Origin: CALKJU01 sp046349355
GTDB taxonomy: Bacteria; Pseudomonadota; Alphaproteobacteria; Geminicoccales; Geminicoccaceae
Length of the DNA stretch: 64,000 bases
Assembly: GCA_046349355.1 (NCBI GenBank)
Contig: JAXMCM010000018.1
Location: 186,001-250,000, forward strand
Direction of reading: 5' to 3'
Program-made: the position numbers and the translations under genes
Notes under the pieces: generated by a model
Databases searched by the model: none
Seen by the model: the letters and a program-made list of their open reading frames with translations, nothing else
Told to the model about the DNA's origin: nothing
Part shown: positions 8,738-16,441 of the stretch, piece by piece
Position numbering within the stretch: the stretch's first letter is position 1
Layout of the letters: each line of letters starts with the position of its first letter

Positions 8738-8764
8738 TGACGCAACCGCAGCCGCTGCGTCAAG
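8738..8764 (-). promoter_or_regulatory. Conserved dyad upstream of the first RTX gene
   Basis: Minus-strand CTTGAC, 15 bases, GCGTCA. This is the third copy of the element shared by the three RTX transcription units. The spacer here is GC-rich and does not share GCTATC with the other two, so the hexamers and the spacing are what is conserved. The rest of the 338-base gap from 8642 to 8979 holds only the stem-loop at 8937-8974. Confidence 0.6.
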
Positions 8765-8936
8765 TCGCGCAGACGCCGATCTTCTGACGCCAAAAGAGAC
8801 TATTCTTCTCGCCAATCGCGCGAATGCCCGGCCTGGCGTGGCAATCTGGTCCGCCATCCCGGGATGCGTCGAGGTCTTCCGGCGCACGCCGGGGGCAGGT
8901 TCCGCCCGCTCCGGCATCGCCTGCCGCCGGGCGACC

Positions 8937-8974
8937 GGGACCGCGGGGGACGGGCCGGCCGCCCCCGCGGTCCC
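8937..8974 (-). terminator. Strong stem-loop just after the GST gene
   Basis: A perfect 13-bp inverted repeat (GGGACCGCGGGGG and its complement, 12-base loop) begins 5 bases past the GST stop codon. No U-tract follows, so it may terminate inefficiently or mainly protect the 3' end. Confidence 0.5.
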
Positions 8975-8979
8975 AGCGG

Positions 8980-9588
8980 TCAGCCGGCGAGGCCCTCGGC
9001 CTTCAGCGCCGCCTGGACGGCCGGGCGGCCGGCGATGCGGGCGTGGTAGGCCTTGAGCGTCGGCCAGTCGGCGAGATCGAGGCCGACATAGCCGGTCCAG
9101 CCGAGGACGACGAACAGGTAGCCGTCGGCGACCGTGTAGTGGTCGCCGGTCAGGTAGGGGCGGTTCTTCAGCTCGCCCTCGAGATAGTCGAGCCTGGCCC
9201 TGAGGCTGGCCTTCTGCAGCGCCTTCGCGTCGTCCGAGTAGCCCGGGTAGAACAGCGGCGCGAAGCCCTTGTGGATCTCGCTGGCGACGAAGTTCAGCGC
9301 CTCCTGCAGGCGGTAGCGGTCGATGCTGCCGGCGGCGGGAGCGAGCCGGGCCTCGGGCTTGCGGTCGGCGACGTACTGGACGATCGCCGCCCCCTCGGTG
9401 AGCACGTGGCCGTCATCGAGCTGCAGCGCCGGCACGGCGCCCTTGGGGTTGACCTTGCGGAAGTCGTCGCCGTGCTCGGTGACCTTGCCCTTGAGGTCGA
9501 CCTTGACCAGCTCGAACGGCAGCCCGGCCTCGCGCAGCGCGATGTGCGGCGACAGCGAGCAGGCGCCGGGGGAATAGTAGAGCTTCAT
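8980..9588 (-). CDS. Glutathione S-transferase, beta-class-like
   Basis: This 202-residue cytosolic GST would conjugate or reduce electrophiles with glutathione. The N-terminal thioredoxin-like domain begins MKLYYSPGACSLSPHIALRE. Tyr5 and Cys10 sit as in bacterial beta-class enzymes (Proteus and E. coli GST), where Cys10 forms the mixed disulfide with glutathione. The cis-proline region VPAL and the E-[GS] glutathione site (TEGAAIVQYVAD) are present. A helical C-terminal domain follows with YTVADGYLFVVLGW. The open frame is longer, but the ATG at 9586-9588 behind GGAGG is the family start. It is divergent from an HxlR-type regulator, which may control it. Confidence 0.93.
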   Translation of the reverse strand: MKLYYSPGACSLSPHIALREAGLPFELVKVDLKGKVTEHGDDFRKVNPKGAVPALQLDDGHVLTEGAAIVQYVADRKPEARLAPAAGSIDRYRLQEALNFVASEIHKGFAPLFYPGYSDDAKALQKASLRARLDYLEGELKNRPYLTGDHYTVADGYLFVVLGWTGYVGLDLADWPTLKAYHARIAGRPAVQAALKAEGLAG

Positions 9589-9669
9589 GAAGCCTCCGGT
9601 TCGGGCCGGCGGCCACGCTGCCGCCGGCGCTGGGAACGCCCTCAAGCTACAAAAAAGGAAGCAGATAGC

Positions 9670-9703
9670 AAGTGACAATCTGCTCCCGCACGACAAGTCA
9701 CTT
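9670..9703. promoter_or_regulatory. Inverted repeat between GST and HxlR-type genes
   Basis: AAGTGAC at 9670-9676 and GTCACTT at 9697-9703 are perfect inverted halves with centres 27 bases apart. They lie in the 168-base divergent region. The right half also overlaps a candidate -35 for the regulator. This is a plausible operator for the HxlR-type protein. Confidence 0.4.
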
Positions 9704-9730
9704 CACGAACCGGCGATCCGCAGGCATAGT
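9702..9730 (+). promoter_or_regulatory. Possible promoter of the HxlR-type gene
   Basis: TTCACG (9702-9707), 17 bases, CATAGT (9725-9730): four of six matches to each sigma70 hexamer. The spacing fits a start of transcription about 20 bases before the chosen TTG codon. Confidence 0.3.
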
Positions 9731-9756
9731 CGCGCCATGACGGTCGGGATCGCGCC

Positions 9757-10134
9757 TTGAGGCCGCGCCACAGCGCGCATCTGTGCCCGATGTTCCAGCG
9801 GGCGATGGACGTCCTCGGCAAGCCGTGGAACGGGCACCTGCTGGCGACGCTGGCCGAGGGCGGCACGCTGCGCTTCGGCGAGCTGCGCCAGCGGCTGACG
9901 ACGATGGGCGACCGGATGCTGGCGCTGCGCCTGCGCGAGCTCGAGGCGCGCGGCCTGATCGAGCGCCGGGTCCAGCCCGGGCCGCCGGTGCGCGTCGACT
10001 ACGCGCTGACCGAGACCGGCCAGGGCTTCGTCGTGGTGGCCGCCGCCATCGGCAGCTGGGGCAGCCGGCTGCGCCCGGTTGCCGGCGAGGAGACCGGCGA
10101 CGGCTGCGGCCAGGGCCAGTCGCCGACAGCGTGA
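9757..10134 (+). CDS. HxlR-family winged-helix transcriptional regulator
   Basis: This 125-residue DNA-binding protein of the HxlR (MarR-like) family has its conserved cysteine in LCPMFQRAMDVLG, the wing-helix region RFGELRQRL and MLALRLRELEARGLIERRV, and the typical YALTETGQ. HxlR proteins usually sense electrophiles or oxidants through that cysteine and regulate a divergent detoxification gene. Here the divergent neighbour is a GST, which fits. No ATG is available upstream of the conserved region, so TTG at 9757 is taken as the start. The usual Gly-Lys-Trp motif reads LGKPWNGHLLATL, slightly altered. Confidence 0.85.
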   Translation: MRPRHSAHLCPMFQRAMDVLGKPWNGHLLATLAEGGTLRFGELRQRLTTMGDRMLALRLRELEARGLIERRVQPGPPVRVDYALTETGQGFVVVAAAIGSWGSRLRPVAGEETGDGCGQGQSPTA

Positions 10135-10163
10135 TGCCGGCGAATCTTCGAATTCCCGAAGAA

Positions 10164-10175
10164 TCGAGATCTCGA
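10164..10175. repeat. 12-bp perfect palindrome downstream of the HxlR-type gene
   Basis: TCGAGATCTCGA lies 30 bases after the HxlR stop, in a 208-base AT-richer stretch before the next gene. That stretch also has four CATTG motifs (about 10197-10240). It could be an operator for the two unknown genes that follow, or chance. Confidence 0.25.
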
Positions 10176-10342
10176 CGTTCGCCTAGAACGTGCATGCATT
10201 GATCGCTTATTTCTTGTGCATTGCTTGATCCATTGTCCATTGTCGAAGTCGACAGCGCGCCCTAGGGTCCTTCACGCGACGCCAGGCCGGGCCGGCAGAT
10301 GCCGCCTTCGCCGACAGGTTGCGTCAACGCGGAGGGATGGGC

Positions 10343-11746
10343 ATGCCCGACGAGCACCTGCGCCTGCCGAAGACGGCCGAGGAGTGGAAGGACTACCGCA
10401 GGGCCAGCGGCGAGGCCCTCGCCGAGGGCGAGCTGGCCGAGCGCTGGCTGCTCGAGCAGCCGAAGACGACCGCCACGCCGTCGCTGGCGAGCTATCTCTA
10501 CGCCGCGGGCAAGGTCGGCTCGCGCGATCCGACGTCGGGCGCGCGCTTCGACGCCTGGCGACAGGCCGAGGAACGCTCCGCCGCGGTGACGGCAACGGCT
10601 GCCAGCCGGGAGATCGAGACCTTCGGCAAGATCGTCGGCGCCGAGCCGCAGGCGCGCGCGGTCAGCGACGATGCGCTGCGCGAATCGGTCGGGATGCTGC
10701 GCGGGCTGCCGGCCAACATCAACCTCGCGGATCTGCCGGGAAGACGGAACCGCAACGACCGTGGCGCCTGGGAGATCGCTGCCGAAACCTTGATGCAGCA
10801 TGGCATCGACCCGGGCGGTACCGATTTCGGCGGCGAATTGAGGGAGGCGCGGATCCGGGTCCAGCGCAATGCCGGGGATCTCGGCCTCGTCTTCGGCGGC
10901 TTCCTCCGCTCCGCCGAGCTTGCGGTTGCCACCGCGCGCAAGGAGACGGTGCCGTCCACGTCCTGGCGCCAGTCGGAGTTAAGCGCCCTCGGCGAGGACC
11001 TGCGCAGGGCCTTGCTCGATTGGGACAGCGCGAGGAAGAGCTTTCCGGATCTGAACGAGAGCGACGTCCGCCCCCGCGCCGAAGCCTGCCACGCCTGCCT
11101 GGTCGCCTTCGCCAGTGCCTGCGGACCGACTGGCGAACTCGCACAGTCGGCGGCCTTCGTCGGCATCACGGGTCTCGCCATGACCATGGCGCTGGGCGAG
11201 CGCCTTGGCGCGCAGATCCACGCCCGCGCCAACGTGCCGTCGGTGCAGGGTCTCTACGAACGCATCAGCGAGGTTCCCGCCCGCGAGTATACCCAACCGA
11301 ACTTGGCCACTTACCAGAACTACTCGACAAATTACCAGAAACTGGCTTCGGCTTGGCGTGAAGACACGGATTACATCAAAGCGCAACTGAGCAGTTACAA
11401 GAAGAGCATCGTTGGATATGATCAATACAAGGATATCTGCGTCGGCAAACAGTTCGCAGGCGTGGTGGCTGATCAGCTTGAGACGTGGGACAAATTACTC
11501 AGGAATTCCGGCACCCTGACGAGTGGATCGCCTCCGGATGAGTTGCGGAAAGTGGTGAATAGAATCGTCGACAATCTCACCTATTTGCGCAACTACGTCG
11601 AGATTACGCCGACCACAGCCGGAGACTTGAACAATCCGATGGCAGCCTCGGCCATCGACAAGATCAAGGAGTTCCAGCTCGCGCGCATCGACGCGGTCAC
11701 CGCGCAGATGCAGCGGCGGCTGGCACTGGCGCTGCAGGTGACCTAG
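10343..11746 (+). CDS. Unrecognised 467-aa protein, partner of the giant gene downstream
   Basis: I do not recognise this protein. The ATG at 10343 is chosen because GGAGG lies 7 bases upstream. The sequence looks largely helical and cytosolic, with no signal peptide. A hydrophobic stretch lies near residues 270-290 (FVGITGLAMTMALG). After about residue 315 the composition changes: it is rich in Tyr, Asn, Gln and Lys (YQNYSTNYQKLASAW, SYKKSIVGYDQYKD) and could form amphipathic coiled-coil helices. The matching DNA (about 11290-11660) is noticeably less GC-rich than its neighbours. It ends 20 bases before the giant gene with a clear ribosome-binding site between them, so the two are surely one transcript. 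Confidence 0.8.
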   Translation: MPDEHLRLPKTAEEWKDYRRASGEALAEGELAERWLLEQPKTTATPSLASYLYAAGKVGSRDPTSGARFDAWRQAEERSAAVTATAASREIETFGKIVGAEPQARAVSDDALRESVGMLRGLPANINLADLPGRRNRNDRGAWEIAAETLMQHGIDPGGTDFGGELREARIRVQRNAGDLGLVFGGFLRSAELAVATARKETVPSTSWRQSELSALGEDLRRALLDWDSARKSFPDLNESDVRPRAEACHACLVAFASACGPTGELAQSAAFVGITGLAMTMALGERLGAQIHARANVPSVQGLYERISEVPAREYTQPNLATYQNYSTNYQKLASAWREDTDYIKAQLSSYKKSIVGYDQYKDICVGKQFAGVVADQLETWDKLLRNSGTLTSGSPPDELRKVVNRIVDNLTYLRNYVEITPTTAGDLNNPMAASAIDKIKEFQLARIDAVTAQMQRRLALALQVT

Positions 11747-11766
11747 CGAGCCGGGGGCACACGGCG

Positions 11767-14700
11767 ATGGACCCGACCGTCTGCAATCCGCTCTACAACA
11801 TCCGGCGGACCGTCGCGCGGGAGCCGCTGCCCGGCGGCGGCACCGCCGAGGTGGTCACCGCCATCAGGATCGAGACGGCGCTGCCGCTGGTCATCACCCA
11901 GGACTCCGCCGCGACCGGCGGTTCGGGTCCGCTGTACCTGCCGGACTCGGCCAGCATCCACATCGTCGCCGACGACCTGACCATCGACGGTGCCCTCGCC
12001 TTTCCCGGCCGCGAGGTCTCGATCTTCGCCCGCGTGTTGCGCGCCCGGGCCGGCAAGGCGGGGCCCCGCCTCTCGGTCGACGGGGCGCCGCCCGAGATCC
12101 GCGCGACCCAGCTGACGCCACCGCTGCGCCAGCGTCCGGAGCAGGTCGACGCCGGCGAGAAGGGCTCACCCGGCTACAGTGACCGGGTCGTCGGCCCCGG
12201 CGGCGGCAACGACCAGCGCGACGGCGGTCCCGGCTGGTCGGCCACGGACCATGCCGCGGCGATGAACGGGCGCGACGGCGGCGCAGGCGCGGACCGCGAC
12301 GGGACGGTCGACGGCGGCGGTGCGGTGATCGAGCGGCGCGGCGATGCCGGCAGCCTCTTCCTCTGCTGCGACCGCACCGCGTTCCCGCCCGGCATCGTCC
12401 TCGCCCTGTCGGCCGAAGGCGGGGCCGGCGAGCCCGGCCAGCCCGGCCAGGACGGTGCGATCGGCGGTCCGGGCGGCGACGGCTTCGACGGCGTCGTGCG
12501 GGTTCCCGGCATCTCGTACACGCCGCCGACGCGCGGCGGCCCGGGCGGGCGCGGCGGCAGCGGCGGCCGTGGCGGCGACGGCGGCAAGGGCGGCCGCGGC
12601 GGCACCATCGCCGTCTACTGCGCCAGCGGGACCCCGGCCGTCGCCTGCTCCGCCGCCGGCGGTGCCAGCCAGCCCGGCAGGGGCGGCCGCGGCGGCAAGG
12701 GCGGCGACCGGGGTCGCGGCGGCAGGGGCCTCCTGTTCAACGTCGCGTTCTACAACACCAAGGTGCGGGTCGAGGCCGGGGCCGACGGTGCCGTCGGCGA
12801 GGACGGCGCGGACGGCCACGACGGCGAGTCCCGGCCCGGCACGCCCGGCACGGTGACGGTGCGCAGCGGCGCCATGTCGACCGAGGCGCTGACGCGGCTG
12901 ACCAGCGTCGCCCAGCTGCAGATGGTGTTCGAGGCGGCGCGGGCCGATTACCTCGCGACCCCGCTGCCGGGGCCGCGGCCGCTCCGCCTGGTGGCCGTCG
13001 CCGACGCCGGCAAGCTGCCCGGGCGCCAGGACGCCGGTACGGTCGAGATTGGCCTGGTCGGCAGCCGGCTGCAGGTCCGCCTGTTCGCCGCCGACGGCCG
13101 GCCGGAGCTGACCTGGACGGACCTCGCGACGCGCGACGACGCGGCCGACACCCTGCGCCGCTTCCTCGCGGCCCTGCCGCTTCGCCAGCTGCTCACCGCC
13201 GGCTGGGCGGGACCGGGCGCGCCGGCGAAGCTGGCGGCGCAGGACCGGGCGCTGCTGCAGCAGCGCTATGCGGCGCTGACCAGCGAGCCTGCCGGCGAGC
13301 TGGCGAAGACCAGCGACGACGACCTCGTCGGCCGCGCCGCCAACGCCCTGATCCTGCTCGGCAGCGGCCTGCACGATCGCGCCTGGCTCGCCTCCAAGAC
13401 GTCAGACTGGCAGCGCAACGAGCTGATCGTCGCCACAAACCAGCGGACCGGCCGCAGCGTCGGCGAGCTGCAGGGCATGGGCAACCTGCGGCTGGCGGCG
13501 GCGGCGCTGGAATGGGCAGCCTGGCCAGGTGACGCGGCGACCTCGGACGCGCTGCTGCCGCAGGTTCTCGACGTGCTGCCGCCGCAGGTCGTGCTCGCCT
13601 TCGACTGGACGGTCTCCGGCGCCGCTCCGGCCCTCGAGGAAGCGCAGCGGACGGCGCTCGCCGAGACCCTGGCCGCCGTCTCCAGCACGTCGGCGCGGGA
13701 GCTGCTCGCCCTTCCCGATCCGGCACTCGCCGGTGCGGCGGCGGTGGCGACGCTGCTGCTCGCCAGTGGCCTCGGCGATGCCGCCACGCTGGCGCAAGGG
13801 ACGCCGGACGGGCATCGCAACATCCTGATCGACGCGCTCAACAAGCGCTGGGGACGCGACGTCGGCACCCTGCAGGGCATGTCGAGCCTGCGCCTGGCCC
13901 GGGAGGGCATCGGCCTCCTCGACTGGCGGACCTGGCAGGCCCGCCTGCGCTCCCTCGACGCCGGGGCCGAACCCGTGGCCGCGGTGCGGCGCAGCCTCGA
14001 GGTCGCACCCGGGGTGCCGTTGCAGGCCGACTGGACGGCGCCGCCCGACCGGCCGCTGGCGGCCGCCGACCGAAGCGCCCTGATCGCGTGGCTGGCCGCG
14101 ACGACGGCGATCCCGGCCGACTATGCAGGCCGCCTGCCCGACCAGGCCGTCGCCCGCTGGGGTGCGGTCGCCAGCCTGCTGCAGGCAACCGGGATCCGGC
14201 AACCGCAGGTGCTGACGTCGCTGTCCGGCAGCAGCATGCTGCTCGCCCTCAAGGAGGCCAACCGGGCCCGGAGCGGCGGCCACGACGACGAGGGCGGCGC
14301 CATCCGCGTCGAGGACGAGCTCAATGCCGCCCTCCGCTGGTTCGACTGGCCGAAGGCGCTGCTCGAGGCGATGACCGAGGAGGTGCGGCAGGACCTGGTC
14401 GCCAGGGCCCTGGCCCTGATCGGCTACACCGACCCCTGGAGCGACATCGGCGAGCGGCTGGGCTGGGTATCGCGGCTGGCCATCGGCGTCGCCAACGACG
14501 GCGACAGCGACCGCGACCGGCGCGAGCTCGCGGCCGCCCTGCGCAATGCGGCCTATCCGACGCTGGAGCGGTACGGCCGGGGCTATGACTATTTCGGCAA
14601 GGGCGCCGACTTCGCCCCCGAGATGTCGTTCGGCAGCTACGACTCCGCCCTCGCCGAAGCGATCGGCGACAGCACCCGGTACTTCCCGACGATCGAGACC

Positions 14701-15771
14701 TACTACGGGAGATACTTTGCCAAGCTCGGCGCCCAGCAGGACGCACATGCGTCGCTAGGCGATGCCCTGACCAACTACGGCGTCCAGCAGACGTTCGTGA
14801 CGACCAATGTCACCAACAACGCCACGCAGATCGGCAACGCGCTGCAGGCGATCGACGCCGCCGACGCCGCGGCGAACGCCGACCGGGCCAAGCTGAAGGC
14901 CGCCCTCGCCGGGCTCGAGGCGAAGATCGACGCCGCCTTCGGCCTGAGCGTCGAGACGCTGTTCAACTGCCTGAGCCAGCTGTCGTTCGTGAACGCCTCG
15001 GAGCCGATCCACGCGATCGAGACCATCAGCAAGGTCGGCGGGGCTGCCAGCGCCGGGGCGATGGCGGTCAGCCAGCTGGGCGCCATGATCAACGAGGCGG
15101 CCAACAGCGTCCTCGACGACTTCGGCGAGCCGGTGCGCAAGGAGCTGCTGCTGCGCCAGGTCAAGGTGATCGAGGGCGACCTCGACCTGCGCACGCAGCT
15201 CAAGGAGCTGGCCGGCGGCTACATCTCGGCCGACGCGTCGAACCGGCTGCTCGTCCAGCTCGAGAAGTTCCGCGAGCTCTGCGACCGGTTCCGCAAGAGC
15301 CTCGGCGGGGCGGCGGTCACCCGGGACCTCGACCGCTACATCGCGACGATGACCCGCCGGAACGAGCAGATCGACCGCTACAACGCGCTGCTCCGCGAGC
15401 GGGTGGAGCTGCTGGCGGAGCAGCGCCGCCTCGCCGTGCAGCAGAGGGCCGTCGGGACGCAGCAGAGCCAGCGCACCGATCCGGGCCTGCCGGCGATGAG
15501 CGCCTACGTCTCCGGCCTCTACGAGCGGGCCAAGGCCGACGTCCTGCAGACCCTCTACAACGCCTACCGCGCGCACGCGTTCTGGGCCCTGCAGCCGACC
15601 GGCGGGTTCCGCAACCTGCTGGGCGACAATCCCCGGGCGATCGGCAGCCTGCAGCTGCAGGGCGCGCGCAGTGCGCTGCGGAGCCAGATCCGGCAGGGAT
15701 TCGAGGCGAACCCCAACCCCCGGTCCCGTTTCCGCCGGACGACAGCTCGCCGGGACGCATCGTCGTGCTGA
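11767..15771 (+). CDS. Giant unrecognised protein, N-terminal part (frame interrupted near its 3' end)
   Basis: This is a 1,334-codon open frame with GGGGG before its ATG. Residues 1-110 look like a beta-rich domain (IHIVADDLTIDGALAF). Residues ~130-360 are Gly-rich and collagen-like (GGRGGSGGRGGDGG and similar). Three degenerate repeats of about 135 residues start near 472, 607 and 749, each with LLxxSGL/TGI and the first two with LQGM-x2-LRLA. A helical region follows with coiled-coil-like stretches (about 1037-1058, 1124-1152, 1186-1230) around a hydrophobic segment near 1095-1112 (SAGAMAVSQLGAMI). The last 20 residues are arginine-rich and out of character. A one-base gain in the C-run at 15717-15721 would join it to the next frame. 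There is no signal peptide. Function unknown; a pore-forming or injected toxin is only a thought. Confidence 0.8.
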   Translation: MDPTVCNPLYNIRRTVAREPLPGGGTAEVVTAIRIETALPLVITQDSAATGGSGPLYLPDSASIHIVADDLTIDGALAFPGREVSIFARVLRARAGKAGPRLSVDGAPPEIRATQLTPPLRQRPEQVDAGEKGSPGYSDRVVGPGGGNDQRDGGPGWSATDHAAAMNGRDGGAGADRDGTVDGGGAVIERRGDAGSLFLCCDRTAFPPGIVLALSAEGGAGEPGQPGQDGAIGGPGGDGFDGVVRVPGISYTPPTRGGPGGRGGSGGRGGDGGKGGRGGTIAVYCASGTPAVACSAAGGASQPGRGGRGGKGGDRGRGGRGLLFNVAFYNTKVRVEAGADGAVGEDGADGHDGESRPGTPGTVTVRSGAMSTEALTRLTSVAQLQMVFEAARADYLATPLPGPRPLRLVAVADAGKLPGRQDAGTVEIGLVGSRLQVRLFAADGRPELTWTDLATRDDAADTLRRFLAALPLRQLLTAGWAGPGAPAKLAAQDRALLQQRYAALTSEPAGELAKTSDDDLVGRAANALILLGSGLHDRAWLASKTSDWQRNELIVATNQRTGRSVGELQGMGNLRLAAAALEWAAWPGDAATSDALLPQVLDVLPPQVVLAFDWTVSGAAPALEEAQRTALAETLAAVSSTSARELLALPDPALAGAAAVATLLLASGLGDAATLAQGTPDGHRNILIDALNKRWGRDVGTLQGMSSLRLAREGIGLLDWRTWQARLRSLDAGAEPVAAVRRSLEVAPGVPLQADWTAPPDRPLAAADRSALIAWLAATTAIPADYAGRLPDQAVARWGAVASLLQATGIRQPQVLTSLSGSSMLLALKEANRARSGGHDDEGGAIRVEDELNAALRWFDWPKALLEAMTEEVRQDLVARALALIGYTDPWSDIGERLGWVSRLAIGVANDGDSDRDRRELAAALRNAAYPTLERYGRGYDYFGKGADFAPEMSFGSYDSALAEAIGDSTRYFPTIETYYGRYFAKLGAQQDAHASLGDALTNYGVQQTFVTTNVTNNATQIGNALQAIDAADAAANADRAKLKAALAGLEAKIDAAFGLSVETLFNCLSQLSFVNASEPIHAIETISKVGGAASAGAMAVSQLGAMINEAANSVLDDFGEPVRKELLLRQVKVIEGDLDLRTQLKELAGGYISADASNRLLVQLEKFRELCDRFRKSLGGAAVTRDLDRYIATMTRRNEQIDRYNALLRERVELLAEQRRLAVQQRAVGTQQSQRTDPGLPAMSAYVSGLYERAKADVLQTLYNAYRAHAFWALQPTGGFRNLLGDNPRAIGSLQLQGARSALRSQIRQGFEANPNPRSRFRRTTARRDASSC

Positions 15772-16424
15772 CCCGGACCACGCACCTGTCGCTGTTCGAG
15801 GACCTCGAGGGCGGCAGCATGGACTTCGAGCTGCTGCCGGCGACCAAGAATTCAACCTCGCCGCTTTCCGACTACGAGGCGACGCGCTCGCTGGTCCGGC
15901 TCGGCGACGAGCCGCCCGAGGACGCCGACACGCTGCCCAACCCGTTCTACGCGATGGCGAACGTGCGGCTCAGCAAGGTCCGGGTCTGGATGCTCGGCCT
16001 GAGCACCGGCAACGCGCGGCATCGCGTCGACATCGTGCATAGCGGGAAGGAGCGCTTTCGCACGTCGGCCGACGCGCCCTATCCGCCGCCCGAGGCCGGC
16101 GTGCCGGCCTATGTCCGTCACGCCGCAAGGCCCTTCGCCTTCGCCTACGACTCGACCGGCCTGCACTACGACAAGGTGCGCCGCAAGCTGACCCCGGGCT
16201 CGCTGACCGGTGCCACGCCCGGCCTCGAGGACGGCGACCTCAAGCTGCGGATCGATCGCGGCGCCGAGCTGCCGCTGCAGTGCGAACGCGCCCCGATCGG
16301 CCCGTTCGGCCTTTGGTCCCTCAGCGTCAACCCCGCCTACAACGGCGGCTCGAGGCTCAGCTTCCGCAACCTCGAGATGATCGTCATCGAGTTCCACGGC
16401 CTCTACCAGGGCTTCGACCGGTAG
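15765..16424 (+). CDS. C-terminal part of the giant protein, in the -1 frame
   Basis: This frame stays open and protein-like upstream of its first possible start (GTG 15765), reading PPVPFPPDDSSPGRIVVL from about 15720, so it most likely continues the giant protein. Together they would encode about 1,552 residues. It is probably a beta-sandwich ending: SKVRVWMLGLSTGN and later IGPFGLWSLSVNPAYNGG, then LEMIVIEFHG. The terminal part resembles in style the C-termini of large bacterial toxin-like proteins, but I cannot assign a family. Separate translation from GTG 15765, which overlaps the upstream stop (GTGCTGA), is the alternative. It ends 17 bases before the convergent Usp gene. Confidence 0.75.
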   Translation: MLTRTTHLSLFEDLEGGSMDFELLPATKNSTSPLSDYEATRSLVRLGDEPPEDADTLPNPFYAMANVRLSKVRVWMLGLSTGNARHRVDIVHSGKERFRTSADAPYPPPEAGVPAYVRHAARPFAFAYDSTGLHYDKVRRKLTPGSLTGATPGLEDGDLKLRIDRGAELPLQCERAPIGPFGLWSLSVNPAYNGGSRLSFRNLEMIVIEFHGLYQGFDR

Positions 16425-16441
16425 CGTCGCGGACGGCGCCC

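Noticed and set aside
10142..10165. Imperfect stem GAATCTTCG/CGAAGAATC as terminator of the HxlR-type gene
   Set aside because: Stem is interrupted and no T-run follows; too weak to list.
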